Source of the DNA: Propionivibrio dicarboxylicus
GTDB lineage: Bacteria > Pseudomonadota > Gammaproteobacteria > Burkholderiales > Rhodocyclaceae
NCBI GenBank assembly: GCA_945902805.1
Contig: CAMDMZ010000002.1
Span: forward strand, 1-64,000
DNA length: 64,000 nt
Direction: 5' to 3'
This document shows, piece after piece, positions 35,018-44,457 of this stretch. The number at the start of each line of letters is the position of its first letter. Positions within the stretch are counted from its first letter, which is position 1. The position numbers and the translations under genes were made by a program. Under the pieces are notes generated by a model that saw only the letters and a list, made by a program, of their open reading frames with translations, was not told the DNA's origin and did not search any database.

Positions 35018-35896
35018 ATGAAGCGTACGCTGCTGCTCATCGGTACCAATCTGGCGATCATGCTCGTCCTGGGTATCGTTACCACGCTAACCGGTGCCAA
35101 CCGGTACTTCACCAGTGCCGGGCTCGATCTGGGCAAATTGATGGTGTTTTCGGCCATCATGGGTTTTGGTGGTGCATTTATCTCGCTGTGGATGTCGAAG
35201 ACCATTGCCAAGTGGAGCACCGGCGCCCAGGTGATTTCCTCACCCAATACCGCGACCGAGCTGTGGTTGTTTGACACCGTGCGTCGTTTCTCGGAAAAGG
35301 CCGGTTTGCCGATGCCCGAAGTCGCCATTTATGAAGGCGCGCCGAATGCCTTCGCTACCGGTTCCAGCCGCAACAACTCGCTGGTGGCCGTCTCGACCGG
35401 CTTGTTGCAGACGATGACGCGCCAGGAAGCCGAGGCAGTGATCGCTCACGAAGTTGCTCACGTCGCCAATGGCGATATGGTGACCTTGACGCTGATCCAG
35501 GGCGTTATGAATACTTTTGTTTACTTCCTGGCCCGTGTCGTCGGCTATCTGGTGGATTCCTTCCTGCGTCGCGGTAGCGACAATGAATCCGGACCTGGCA
35601 TTGGCTACACGATTACCGTGATCGTATGCGATATCGTCTTCGGCATCGTTGCCAGCGTCGTCGTCATGTACTTTTCGCGTCAGCGTGAGTTCCGCGCCGA
35701 TGCGGGTGCCGCGCAGTTGATGGGTTCCCCGCAACCGATGATGGCCGCCTTGCGCCGCCTTGGCGGTATGGAGGCAGGTGAATTGCCGCAGAATGTGGCT
35801 ACCTCGGGTATCAGCGGTCGTCCGGGTTGGATGGATCTGTTTTCCAGCCACCCGCCGCTTGAAGTTCGTATCGCCGCTCTGGCGAATGCACGTTAA
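35018..35896 (+). CDS. htpX: Membrane protease HtpX
   Basis: 292 aa M48 metalloprotease. Zinc motif HEVAH at 144-148 (H144, E145, H148) lies in [16 protein letters not shown]; the third-ligand segment [10 protein letters not shown] follows, and four membrane helices lie around them. HtpX degrades damaged inner-membrane proteins with FtsH. A good AAAGGAG precedes the start. The Bax-inhibitor-type gene follows after 107 bases. Confidence 0.96.
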   Translation: MKRTLLLIGTNLAIMLVLGIVTTLTGANRYFTSAGLDLGKLMVFSAIMGFGGAFISLWMSKTIAKWSTGAQVISSPNTATELWLFDTVRRFSEKAGLPMPEVAIYEGAPNAFATGSSRNNSLVAVSTGLLQTMTRQEAEAVIAHEVAHVANGDMVTLTLIQGVMNTFVYFLARVVGYLVDSFLRRGSDNESGPGIGYTITVIVCDIVFGIVASVVVMYFSRQREFRADAGAAQLMGSPQPMMAALRRLGGMEAGELPQNVATSGISGRPGWMDLFSSHPPLEVRIAALANAR

Positions 35897-36003
35897 GCTG
35901 CCGCAGACTATGGAATTCACCCATGCCGCCTATATTTACTGATGGTCTTGTTCTTGTTTGATTCATTTGCTTGCTGTTGTAAATCCTTGATAAGGAGATT
36001 CTC

Positions 36004-36690
36004 ATGAGTTTTAACTACCCGAAAGCCCAAGCCATTGCGTTCCCGCACCGGGGTACGGAATCCGTACTCGGTACCAACAAGGTGATTCGCAATACCTACA
36101 TGTTGCTGTCGATGACGCTGCTATTCGCTGCGATCACGGCGGCGACGTCGGTGGCCTTGAAGTTGCCCCATCCCGGCATCGTCCTGACGCTGGTTGGCTA
36201 CTTTGGTTTGCTATACGCCACGACCAAGCTGCGCAACAGTGGCTGGGGTCTGGTCTCGGTCTTCGCTCTCACCGGCTTCATGGGCTACACGCTGGGACCG
36301 ATCGTCAGCCATTACCTTGGTTTGCCCAACGGCGGCCAGACGGTAATGATGGCAATGGCCGGCACGGCCGCGATCTTCCTCGGCCTGTCTGGCTATGCGC
36401 TGACGACGCGCAAGGATTTCAGCTTCATGGGTGGCTTCCTCACGGTTGGCATTCTGATCGCCTTCCTTGCAGGCCTGGCGGCGATTTTCTTCGAGATCCC
36501 GGCACTGTCGCTGACGGTTTCGGCTGCTTTTGTGCTGTTGATGTCCGGCCTGATCCTGTTTGAGACCAGCAACATCATTCATGGTGGCGAGACCAACTAC
36601 GTCATGGCGACCTTGTCGCTATTCGTGTCGATCTTCAATCTCTTCACCAGCCTGCTGCAGTTGTTGGGCTTTGCTGGTAGCAGCGACTAA
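36004..36690 (+). CDS. Bax inhibitor-1 / YccA family membrane protein
   Basis: 228 aa with seven predicted helices. The N-terminus TESVLGTNKVIRNTYMLLSMTLLFAA and the end TLSLFVSIFNLFTSLLQLLGF are the BI-1/YccA pattern. E. coli YccA inhibits FtsH; its closeness to htpX fits a membrane quality-control role. AAGGAG lies just upstream. Confidence 0.94.
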   Translation: MSFNYPKAQAIAFPHRGTESVLGTNKVIRNTYMLLSMTLLFAAITAATSVALKLPHPGIVLTLVGYFGLLYATTKLRNSGWGLVSVFALTGFMGYTLGPIVSHYLGLPNGGQTVMMAMAGTAAIFLGLSGYALTTRKDFSFMGGFLTVGILIAFLAGLAAIFFEIPALSLTVSAAFVLLMSGLILFETSNIIHGGETNYVMATLSLFVSIFNLFTSLLQLLGFAGSSD

Positions 36691-36707
36691 AAGCGCTGAG
36701 TGGGTAC

Positions 36708-36733
36708 GCCCGGCCCAGTACCTCTGGCCGGGC
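36708..36733. repeat. GC-rich stem-loop between BI-1 and lapA genes
   Basis: GCCCGGCC (36708-36715) pairs perfectly with GGCCGGGC (36726-36733) around a 10-base loop. There is no T-run after it, so it is either a weak terminator or an mRNA-stabilising hairpin. Confidence 0.5.
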
Positions 36734-36798
36734 CGCAACACACTGGCCGAAGCAGGCTATAGTTACAGCGTTGCCCCTACGCTGAAACGGAATCCGCC

Positions 36799-37209
36799 AT
36801 GCAACTCACCCTGATTTTCGGCATCCTCTTCGCCATTGGTGCGGTGCTGTTCGCGCTGCAAAACATTACTGCGGTGACGGTGACCCTGGCGGCGTGGAGT
36901 TTTGAGGGGTCGCTGGCACTGGTGTTGTTGGTATCGGTTGGGCTGGGCGTATTGATCGCCGGCCTCCTTTCATCGCCCACCGTGATCCGCGGGCGATGGA
37001 CGGTTACTCGACTGACACGTCAGGTTGCCGAGCTTGAGCGCAAATTGGCCGCGAGCGAGAAAAAGGTCGGAGACCTGAGTGTCGAACTCGAGTCGATACG
37101 TCCCCTGACTCCCGAGAGTCTCGCCATGGAAGCGGCGCGGCAAAAGACCTACACCGGTCTGCGCACGCTGTTGTCGCCCAACAAGAAAGACAAGCGGCCG
37201 ACAGTCTAA
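36799..37209 (+). CDS. LapA domain protein
   Basis: 136 aa. Two N-terminal membrane helices (LTLIFGILFAIGAVLFALQN and LALVLLVSVGLGVLIAGLL) and a cytoplasmic coiled coil (about 75-105) match LapA (DUF1049). In E. coli LapA/LapB regulate LPS assembly through FtsH and LpxC. Here no lapB follows; the neighbours htpX and BI-1 also touch FtsH-type quality control. The stop codon is overlapped by a dispersed repeat copy. Confidence 0.87.
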   Translation: MQLTLIFGILFAIGAVLFALQNITAVTVTLAAWSFEGSLALVLLVSVGLGVLIAGLLSSPTVIRGRWTVTRLTRQVAELERKLAASEKKVGDLSVELESIRPLTPESLAMEAARQKTYTGLRTLLSPNKKDKRPTV

Positions 37210-37232
37210 AAAGTCGGCGCTGGCGGGACGGC
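37208..37232 (-). repeat. Dispersed repeat, copy 7 (overlapping the lapA stop)
   Basis: AAAAA then the exact 20-base core GTCGGCGCTGGCGGGACGGC. Its first two A are the last two bases of the TAA stop at 37207-37209. Confidence 0.85.
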
Positions 37233-37290
37233 GGCTGTCGCACTTTTTGCAACGAGCCGCCCGCATTCAGTAACTCATTCAGCGCGTTAC

Positions 37291-37884
37291 TCAGTGCGCC
37301 ATGCTGAAACCAGCGTGGCTAGGCGCGAACATCGCCGAGACGCCGCCAACCAACATGCCCGCGATCACCGCACAGACCATGATCACGGCCGTATAGGCCA
37401 GGGCGCGGGGCTGCGGGCACTTCATCAGTACCGGCAAGCCAAGGTAGATCAGATAGATCGAATACAGGGCGGCGATAAAACCCAGCACGGACAGTGACGG
37501 AATCAGGCTGGCGATGCCCCCGAGCATGCCTGCCGTGCTGCCATAGGCCACCAGTTTCAGGGCGCTGGATTGGTTCTTTTGGCCGCCAAACGTGGGTGCC
37601 AGCGCGTCAGCGATTAATGCCACGATGAACACCATCGCCAGCGAGAGCACATAGCCGGTAATCAACTGCGCTATGCCGCTCAAGAATGGAACGCGGACGG
37701 TCACGCCCATCATGCTGAAGCCGAAAATGGTCATGCCGATAAAGCTGGCGACGGCAGGAATGGCCGCCAGAATCATGACGTAGTTCTTGTAAAGATCGGC
37801 CGTGCTCACCGATTCGGCATCGATAACGGGCCAAGTCTGTTGTGGGGCGAGAAGGATATCTTTGACTCGTTGTACCAGTTCCAT
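37291..37884 (-). CDS. YIP1 family membrane protein
   Basis: 197 aa. MELVQRVKDILLAPQQTWPVIDAE is the typical start of bacterial Yip1-domain proteins, followed by five or so membrane helices (YVMILAAIPAVASFIGMTIFG onward). The family has no settled bacterial function. GGAGG lies upstream of the ATG. Confidence 0.88.
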   Translation of the reverse strand: MELVQRVKDILLAPQQTWPVIDAESVSTADLYKNYVMILAAIPAVASFIGMTIFGFSMMGVTVRVPFLSGIAQLITGYVLSLAMVFIVALIADALAPTFGGQKNQSSALKLVAYGSTAGMLGGIASLIPSLSVLGFIAALYSIYLIYLGLPVLMKCPQPRALAYTAVIMVCAVIAGMLVGGVSAMFAPSHAGFSMAH

Positions 37885-38031
37885 GATTGCCTCCGTGGTC
37901 GTAATGATTCGGGAATCCTAGTCCAATTCGCAATTCTTCGCTCTGCCATGGCAGGAGTATGATTTCAAGCGTATATGCACGTGGCACGGGTTGGCAGCGT
38001 AAATTCGAAAAACATTGTGACGGGGAAAATC

Positions 38032-39339
38032 ATGACATCCAGGCAAGTGAAAAGACGTGTTCTTGGTCTGACGTTCTTGGGTATCGGCATCGGCATGGGC
38101 ACCGGCGCGGTGAATGCGGCACAGGTCGTGGCGCCACCGGTTGCCCAGGCCTGGATCGATATTGCGACGATGTCCGGCATGGGCATGCCGATGGGTGGAA
38201 TGCCCGGCATGGGGGCGCTAGGTGGTCTGTTCGGTGGTGGTGGCCAGGGTGGCGGTAACAGCTTTGGCAATACTCGCGGCATGGGAGCAGGTCAATGGGT
38301 CGATGTCACGCTACACACGCGCACCAACCCGAATCTGGACGCGGCACAGCAGGCCGTACCGGCTGGATTTCTGAATCCAGCGCTGGAACTTCGAACACCC
38401 AAGAATGCGCCGCCGGCACCGACGACGCGTGATGATGAGGAAATTCGGCGCGAAGATCCGGAACGTCCCAAGGGACGGATGCTGCTCTACTGGGGTTGTG
38501 GTTCGACAATCAAGCCGGGGCAACCACGGGTGCTCGACATGGCGACGGCGTCGCCAGCCGATTTCGGTAAGTTCTTTGTTGGACGCAGTGCCACTCAGCG
38601 CGGCGCCCACAGTGCCGTTGGGCGTCCAGTCTGGCCGAGTGCCGACGATAACCGGATGGTGCCGGCAGGGGCGTCGCTGGTCGGCGAACACAGCTTCACG
38701 GGGCAGGGCGTGCCGGATGGTTTTCGCTTCCAAATTCCGGCGGCGCAGGATCTGATGCCGCCATTGAACTTGAGCCAGTCGGACAAAGGCGGGGCGACCG
38801 ATTTAAGCTGGAACGCGATTGATACCGCCCGTGCCTACTTCGTTGCCGCCATGGGGGCCAATGAAAAAGAGGACATGGTGATGTGGACCTCCAGCGAATT
38901 GGCCGATACGGGTTTCGGGCTGCTGGATTACCAGACCAACGCGGCGGTCGATCGCTGGCTCAAGGAAAAAATCTTGCTCGCGCCCAAGATGACCACATGC
39001 ACGGTACCAAACGGCGTATTTGGTGAGACCGGCGGCATGTTGCGTCTGATCGCCTACGGTGATGAGCTGAATCTTGCCCATCCGCCACGGCCGAAAGACC
39101 CCAAGATCAAATGGGAGCCGATCTGGGCGGTCAAACTCCGGGTCAAGTCGGTGACCATGGGCATGCTGGGGATGTCTGGCGACGGCGCCATGGGGTCGAT
39201 GGGGTCAATGCGTGGGGGTAACGCGACCGAAGAGCCAGTCACAGAGAGCGAAAGTCCCGCGCCAGCCCGCGAAGAATCGTCGGGCATGCCCAAGTTGCCG
39301 CAAGCACTCGATCTGCTGAAAGGCATTTTTGGTCGCTAG
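38032..39339 (+). CDS. Secreted Met/Gly-rich protein of unknown function
   Basis: 435 aa from the ATG at 38032, preceded by GGGGA; an in-frame ATG lies at 37975. A signal peptide ends near GAVNA. Residues about 43-85 are low-complexity (MSGMGMPMGGMPGMGALGG, GGGGQGGG). The rest is a probable folded periplasmic or surface protein (VTLHTRTNPNLDAAQ, GKGRMLLYWGCG-like segment RMLLYWGCG, DLSWNAIDTARAYFVAAMG, DMVMWTSSELADTGFG). I do not recognise a domain. A second Met/Gly-rich patch (MGMLGMSGDGAMGSMGSM) lies near the C-terminus. The OmpA-like gene follows after 45 bases. Confidence 0.72.
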   Translation: MTSRQVKRRVLGLTFLGIGIGMGTGAVNAAQVVAPPVAQAWIDIATMSGMGMPMGGMPGMGALGGLFGGGGQGGGNSFGNTRGMGAGQWVDVTLHTRTNPNLDAAQQAVPAGFLNPALELRTPKNAPPAPTTRDDEEIRREDPERPKGRMLLYWGCGSTIKPGQPRVLDMATASPADFGKFFVGRSATQRGAHSAVGRPVWPSADDNRMVPAGASLVGEHSFTGQGVPDGFRFQIPAAQDLMPPLNLSQSDKGGATDLSWNAIDTARAYFVAAMGANEKEDMVMWTSSELADTGFGLLDYQTNAAVDRWLKEKILLAPKMTTCTVPNGVFGETGGMLRLIAYGDELNLAHPPRPKDPKIKWEPIWAVKLRVKSVTMGMLGMSGDGAMGSMGSMRGGNATEEPVTESESPAPAREESSGMPKLPQALDLLKGIFGR

Positions 39340-39384
39340 TTCGTTGCCCCTGTTTCCCCATTTTTTGCGTTTGAGGAGCTTTAC

Positions 39385-40212
39385 ATGTTTCGTCGATTGG
39401 TTGTTGTTGCTGCGGCTCTGGGCATGTGCGCCATGCCGGTCTGGGCCGATGAGCCCGATGCCCCCGGTTGCAAGGATCACCAGTTGTTGACCCGTTTCCC
39501 CGGTTTTCGCATCCAGCGTTGCACCCTGAATGACTTTGCCGCGCATAAGTTCATTGCCGCCAAGAAGGAGCTTACCGTCGAGGGGCGCTACACGGAGATC
39601 ATGTACTACAAGAACGAGTCGGCGAAAGCGCCCAGCCCGCTGCAGGTGCATCGCAATTTCGAAAACGCCATCAAGAAGATCGGCGGTAGCGTCACGGAAA
39701 GCGGCGAGGATGGTGAGTCGTATCTCAAGGTCGCGCGGGATGGCACCGAGATATGGATCAATGTCAGCATGAATATCGCCGAGCAGTATCTGGTGCGGAT
39801 TGTCGAAAAAGGTGCGATGAAGCAGGAGATCGAGGCGGATGCGGCGGCGCTCGGCACCGGGATCAAGAATGAAGGCCGCATTGCGGTCTATGGCATCCAG
39901 TTCGATACCGGCAAGGCCGAGATCAAGCCCGCTTCCGAGCCGGCCTTGGTCGAGATTGCCAAGCTACTCAAGAACCAGCCGGCGCTCAAACTGCATGTGG
40001 TGGGCCACACCGACAACGTCGCCAACCTTGATCTCAACCTGAAACTTTCCCGGGCGCGGGCCGAGGCGGTGGTCCAAGCGCTCACCACCCGGCATGGGAT
40101 CGCCGCGCCACGCTTGATTCCGCACGGCGTCGGTCCGGTGGCACCCGTGGCATCGAACGATGCCGAAGCCGGACGGGCCAAAAACCGGCGGGTCGAACTG
40201 GTCAAACAATAG
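39385..40212 (+). CDS. OmpA family protein
   Basis: 275 aa. Signal peptide ending in VWA (residue 21). The N-terminal part (PRFPGFRI-like RFPGFRIQRCTLNDF, EGRYTEIMYY) is a DUF4892-like region; the last 110 residues are an OmpA C-terminal peptidoglycan-binding domain (IQFDTGKAEIKPAS, LHVVGHTDNVANLDLNLKLSRARAEAV, AKNRRVELV). It would tether an envelope structure to the cell wall. GAGGAG precedes the start. The partner is unknown. Confidence 0.9.
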   Translation: MFRRLVVVAAALGMCAMPVWADEPDAPGCKDHQLLTRFPGFRIQRCTLNDFAAHKFIAAKKELTVEGRYTEIMYYKNESAKAPSPLQVHRNFENAIKKIGGSVTESGEDGESYLKVARDGTEIWINVSMNIAEQYLVRIVEKGAMKQEIEADAAALGTGIKNEGRIAVYGIQFDTGKAEIKPASEPALVEIAKLLKNQPALKLHVVGHTDNVANLDLNLKLSRARAEAVVQALTTRHGIAAPRLIPHGVGPVAPVASNDAEAGRAKNRRVELVKQ

Positions 40213-40224
40213 AGGCGAAATTTC

Positions 40225-41265
40225 ATGCGCATCGAAGAAGATCTCAAGCTCGATTTCAAGGATGTACTGATCCGGCCGAAACGCTCGACGCTGACGTCAC
40301 GTTCCGAAGTGGATATCTCGCGCGAGTTCAGCTTCCTGCACTCCGCACATACCTACCGTGGCATTCCGATTATCGCTGCCAATATGGATACGGTCGGTAC
40401 GTTCCAGATGTCACAGGCTCTGGCCCGGCACGATCTGGCGGTAGCCTTGCACAAGCACTATCAGGAAGTCGATCTGGTTGCTTTCTTCAAGGCATTGCCG
40501 GCGACCACGACCGCCTTTTATTCGATGGGAATCACCCGCGCCGATTATGAAAAGTTTCAGCGGGTAAAAGATCTGGCCGGCGATGCGATCACTTACGTTT
40601 GCGTCGATGTGGCGAACGGCTATACCAAGGTCTTCATCGATTTCCTGCACAAGCTGCGCGCCGCTTATCCGGACATTGTCATCATGGCTGGCAACGTGGT
40701 CACCGGCGAGATGACTGAAGAGCTGATTATCGATGGCGCCGATATCGTCAAGGTCGGGATTGGTCCGGGTTCGGTATGTACCACACGCAAGATGACCGGC
40801 GTCGGCTATCCGCAACTGTCGGCGATCATCGAATGCGCCGATGCGGCGCACGGACTGGGCGGCTTGATCTGCGCGGATGGCGGTTGCACTTCGCCGGGTG
40901 ATTTGGCCAAGGCATTTGGCGGCGGTGCCGACTTCATCATGTTGGGCGGCATGCTGGCCGGGCATGATGAATGCGCGGTGGAGGTGATCGAACAGGACGG
41001 TAGCCGCAAAGTCCCGTTCTATGGCATGAGTTCGCGCACGGCCATGGACAAGCATTCCGGCGGTGTCGCCAATTACCGGGCCTCGGAAGGCAAGGATGTG
41101 TTGCTCGACTATCGCGGGCCGGTCGAAAACACGTTGAAGGATATTCTTGGTGGCGTGCGCTCAGCATGCACCTATGTGGGCGCGCGCAAACTGAAAGAGT
41201 TGTCGAAGCGGACCACGTTTATTCGTGTCGCTCGGCAGTTGAATGAGGTGTTCGGGGCCTCGTAA
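40225..41265 (+). CDS. guaC: GMP reductase
   Basis: 346 aa IMPDH/GMPR-fold enzyme. The catalytic cysteine is C185 in [15 protein letters not shown]; the form CTTR.MTGVG marks GMP reductase rather than IMP dehydrogenase, and there is no CBS insert. [13 protein letters not shown] and [22 protein letters not shown] are further matches. It converts GMP to IMP with NADPH. It lies 12 bases after the OmpA-like gene, perhaps in one transcript. Confidence 0.95.
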   Translation: MRIEEDLKLDFKDVLIRPKRSTLTSRSEVDISREFSFLHSAHTYRGIPIIAANMDTVGTFQMSQALARHDLAVALHKHYQEVDLVAFFKALPATTTAFYSMGITRADYEKFQRVKDLAGDAITYVCVDVANGYTKVFIDFLHKLRAAYPDIVIMAGNVVTGEMTEELIIDGADIVKVGIGPGSVCTTRKMTGVGYPQLSAIIECADAAHGLGGLICADGGCTSPGDLAKAFGGGADFIMLGGMLAGHDECAVEVIEQDGSRKVPFYGMSSRTAMDKHSGGVANYRASEGKDVLLDYRGPVENTLKDILGGVRSACTYVGARKLKELSKRTTFIRVARQLNEVFGAS

Positions 41266-41575
41266 GAACGGCTATCGGGAATCTGGGATTGATATCGAGA
41301 ACGGATGCTGCGGTGTAGGATCTCTTTGTTGATGTTTGGTCCGGGCGATACGCCATTCGTGACTCCTCACCAGATAACAATCTGCGGCCGCTTCTGGTCC
41401 ACTTCTTCCCGACATTTCGGCCTGGTCAATTGCCGCTCATGGCCGACCGAAGATCTCCAGGCAACGACAAGGCGCAACCGAATGGTTTCGTGCGCTGGAT
41501 TCTGGACACAAAATCACAGAACCCGGAAAGCCACAAAAAGTCGGCGCTGGCGAGATGGCGCCTACCGCCAATCGT
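41266..41575. other. Spacer between guaC and rlmJ
   Basis: No convincing gene, RNA or terminator. The only recognisable element is a dispersed repeat copy near its end (41535). Confidence 0.5.
41535..41559 (-). repeat. Dispersed repeat, copy 8 (intergenic)
   Basis: AAAAA then GTCGGCGCTGGCGAGATGGC, two mismatches. It lies 17 bases beyond the rlmJ stop. Confidence 0.75.
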
Positions 41576-42442
41576 TCAGTCGGCAGTCGCCTTTGAGGCG
41601 GCCTGATCCGAAGTCAGCACTTCCCAGGCGAACTTCTCGTCCATGGCCAGCGTTTTGGCCAGCCAGGGTAGGCTGTCCGTGAGTCCGGCTTTCAAGGTCC
41701 AGGGCGGATTGATCACAAACATTGCGCTTCCAGTCATGCCGTATCCCTGCGTCGCCGGGCCGCGCACGGTGAGGCTGGCGTAGAGCCATTCGGCAGGGAG
41801 TTTCTTCAGTTTTTCGGGCAGGTTGCGCGCTTCCAAGGTCGGCAGGAAAGGCAGCCAGACCAGATAGGTTCCAGTGGCAAAGCGCTTCAATCCATCCTTG
41901 ATCGCGGCCAGCACGCGCAGATAATCGCTCTTGACTTCGTAAGACGGGTCGATTAGCACCAAGCCGCGACGCGAGAGTGGCGGGAGGGCGGCTTTCATGG
42001 TCTCGAAACCATCGTTTTGCTCGACTTTCACGCGCCGTCCGGCTTCCTTGAATTCGCGGCGCAGCAGGGCAAAGTCGGTCGAGTGCAGCTCGCAAAAACG
42101 CAGCGTATCGATCTGGCGTGCGAAATGCGCCGTCAGCCAGGGAGACCCCGGATAGCGGCGCAATTTGGTACCGCCATTGCAGGTTTGCAGCGCCTTCATG
42201 TAGTCGGATAGCGCGGCCGGCAGATCGGTGCGGTTCCAAAGGCGGGCAATACCGTCGATGTACTCGCCAGTCTTCTTCGCCTGCTCGGCGTCGAGTGCGT
42301 ATTGGCCGGCGCCGGCATGGGTGTCGAGCACCAGGTAAGGTTTGTCCTTGGTGTTCATGTGCTGCAGACACAGGGACAAAACCAGATGCTTGAGGAGGTC
42401 GGCGTGATTGCCGGCGTGATAGGCGTGACGGTAGCTGAGCAT
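41576..42442 (-). CDS. rlmJ: 23S rRNA (adenine2030-N6)-methyltransferase RlmJ
   Basis: 288 aa. [19 protein letters not shown] is the family N-terminus; the SAM-binding loop is [12 protein letters not shown]; the catalytic motif is DPSYE ([13 protein letters not shown]). It methylates A2030 of 23S rRNA. It is divergent from a second rRNA-modifying gene at 42466, with 23 bases between starts. Confidence 0.95.
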   Translation of the reverse strand: MLSYRHAYHAGNHADLLKHLVLSLCLQHMNTKDKPYLVLDTHAGAGQYALDAEQAKKTGEYIDGIARLWNRTDLPAALSDYMKALQTCNGGTKLRRYPGSPWLTAHFARQIDTLRFCELHSTDFALLRREFKEAGRRVKVEQNDGFETMKAALPPLSRRGLVLIDPSYEVKSDYLRVLAAIKDGLKRFATGTYLVWLPFLPTLEARNLPEKLKKLPAEWLYASLTVRGPATQGYGMTGSAMFVINPPWTLKAGLTDSLPWLAKTLAMDEKFAWEVLTSDQAASKATAD

Positions 42443-42465
42443 GGGGCGGATTAGAATTGATCTCC

Positions 42466-43299
42466 ATGAATGATACGCAGAGAGATGGCCCGCCGGGTCG
42501 TTCCAACAATATTCGTCGTGTTGCGCGACGTGCCGAGCCGGTTTCCACCGGTGGCGGGAAAGCGGCGGGCGATGCTGATCTGGTCCGGGTGTCTAAGCTG
42601 ATGGCCGCCCGCGGCCTGTGTTCGCGCCGCGAAGCGGATGCCTATATCGAGCGCGGACTGGTTATGGTCGATGGCCAGCGCATCACCCAACTTGGCACCA
42701 AGGTGTCACCCAAGGCCATCATTGCCTTGACCGCTGAGGCGCGTGCCACACAGGCACGGCAAGCCACGATCCTCCTGCACAAGCCGATAGGTTATGTGTC
42801 AGGACAAGCCGAAGACGGGCATCAACCGGCCGTGGTCTTGATTGGACCTGAAACGCAGGTGAGCGATGATCCGCAACGATTTACGCCGCAAGTGCTCCGC
42901 GGCATGGCGCCGGCCGGGCGGCTTGACATCGATTCCACGGGACTATTGGTACTGACTCAGGACGGCCGTGTGGCGCGGCAACTGATTGGCGATGATTCGC
43001 AGGTGGATAAGGAATATCTGGTTCGGGTCGATGGCGTGCTTGATGCGCGCGGCTTGGCACTGCTCAATCACGGCCTGAGTCTGGATGGCAAGAAACTGCG
43101 CCCGGCGCAGGTAGCCTGGGCCAATTCGGATCAACTGCGTTTTGTCTTGCGCGAGGGTCGCAAGCGGCAGATTCGGCGCATGTGCGAACTGGTTGGTCTG
43201 GAGGTGACGGGACTCAAGCGGGTACGTATCGGACGTGTGCGATTGAGTGATCTGCCGCTCGGGCAATGGCGCTTTCTCGGTGAGGGCGAAGCGTTTTGA
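42466..43299 (+). CDS. Ribosomal pseudouridine synthase, RsuA/RluF-like
   Basis: 277 aa from the ATG at 42466 (a TTG at 42457 is also in frame). An S4 RNA-binding domain (about 42-85; [22 protein letters not shown]) is followed by the RsuA-type catalytic domain with the catalytic D in [14 protein letters not shown] and [16 protein letters not shown]. The domain order and tail fit RluF (23S U2604) better than RluB or RsuA, but exact target is uncertain. The TGATG junction couples it to a 40-codon gene. Confidence 0.88.
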   Translation: MNDTQRDGPPGRSNNIRRVARRAEPVSTGGGKAAGDADLVRVSKLMAARGLCSRREADAYIERGLVMVDGQRITQLGTKVSPKAIIALTAEARATQARQATILLHKPIGYVSGQAEDGHQPAVVLIGPETQVSDDPQRFTPQVLRGMAPAGRLDIDSTGLLVLTQDGRVARQLIGDDSQVDKEYLVRVDGVLDARGLALLNHGLSLDGKKLRPAQVAWANSDQLRFVLREGRKRQIRRMCELVGLEVTGLKRVRIGRVRLSDLPLGQWRFLGEGEAF

Positions 43300-43421
43300 T
43301 GCGCAAGGCGCTGATTGCTGGTGGTTTAGTCTTGCTCGGCGCCTTGCTGGCCCTGGCTTTTATCGGCTATCGTCAGCCCGATCTGCTGCTGGAAACGATC
43401 AACGTGCGTTATTGCGGCTGA
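43299..43421 (+). CDS. Small single-helix membrane protein, 40 aa
   Basis: The ATG shares its A with the stop of the pseudouridine synthase (TGATG), which indicates translational coupling. The product begins [20 protein letters not shown], a short positive N-terminus and one membrane helix, and ends LLLETINVRYCG. The C-terminal NVRYC, with a near-terminal cysteine, looks like a conserved motif. The last 13 bases overlap the convergent HDOD gene. Function unknown. Confidence 0.6.
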   Translation: MRKALIAGGLVLLGALLALAFIGYRQPDLLLETINVRYCG

Positions 43422-44302
43422 TCGGCGGACGGATTGTCGCTTGCATCCGTGGCGGGTACTGCCCGGAGGGAAGCTGGCAAGGTTTCAAGATCAAGGCCAA
43501 GTTTTTGCAGCAAATGGTCGTGGCCAATGTGGATCAGTTCTTCAATCGCACGGAAGTCATCCGGTAGCGCCGCATCGTCCCAACCATTGGCGGCGTGACG
43601 GGCGAGGTTGATCGCCAATTTGACATTCTTGACGCGTGCATTTTCCGAATTTTCGTTTGCCATCAGCGTCGATAGTAATGCGGGCAGGTGCAAGGTGGTG
43701 GCCAGGGCGGACTTCAATGCGTCAGGCGAGATACCGTAAATCTCGGTCTGGACATCCAGCGAACGCAGGCTGCGGTCGTGCAATTGCGATTCGCGCGCCT
43801 TGATTGCCAACGCGGGCGCGAAACACCACATCAGAATCTCGGTGAAATCGTGGAGCAGGGCGGCGACGGTGATTTCATCGACATCCAGATCATGGCGTGA
43901 AATCGCCCATTCACGCGCCCAATGGGCGGCTTTGCGGGCTCGCGCCATGACTTTCAGCAAACCGAGCAACGCCTTCGGATGCGGCTTGAGCTGATCTTCA
44001 ACCAGTGGCAAATCCTGAAAATCACGGAAGAACGGTTCGATACCGATCATCATCAAGGCTCGCTCGATGGTCGTGATATCCGTCGTTTGGCGCTGGCGGC
44101 GATGGCTTTCGATGTAGCCCAGCACACGCAAAGTCATCAACGGGTCGCGCAGGATAACGCCAGCGAGCACGCGGGCATTTACCCGATCAAGGTCTTCACG
44201 AAACTGATCAAGCTCGTGTACGGTATGGCGCAACACGGGCAACTCCGCCGCGTCGAAGAAGTTTACCCAGGCCTCAATATCAGTGAGCGGTTCTGTGATC
44301 AT
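43409..44302 (-). CDS. HDOD domain protein (second paralogue)
   Basis: 297 aa; AGGA seven bases upstream selects the ATG at 44302. AWVNFFDAAELPVLRHTVHEL, VILRDPLMTLRVLGYIESHR and TVAALLHDFTEILMWCFAP are the HDOD pattern. It is clearly related to the protein at 11383. Here LLHD retains an HD pair, but the other metal ligands are not evident. A signalling role without known partner is likely. Confidence 0.82.
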   Translation of the reverse strand: MITEPLTDIEAWVNFFDAAELPVLRHTVHELDQFREDLDRVNARVLAGVILRDPLMTLRVLGYIESHRRQRQTTDITTIERALMMIGIEPFFRDFQDLPLVEDQLKPHPKALLGLLKVMARARKAAHWAREWAISRHDLDVDEITVAALLHDFTEILMWCFAPALAIKARESQLHDRSLRSLDVQTEIYGISPDALKSALATTLHLPALLSTLMANENSENARVKNVKLAINLARHAANGWDDAALPDDFRAIEELIHIGHDHLLQKLGLDLETLPASLRAVPATDASDNPSADQPQ

Positions 44303-44457
44303 CAATCATTCCTGTGTTTCCATTCTGGCACGAAATGCCCGGAATCGGCAGAGGAGCTACGTGCTGGCGGGCGCTCGCCGTCGCCGTGGTGATAAGCTGC
44401 GGGCCGCCGAGTCCGCTATGGTTTCGCCGGCACTGAACGTACAACGAGGGTGACACA

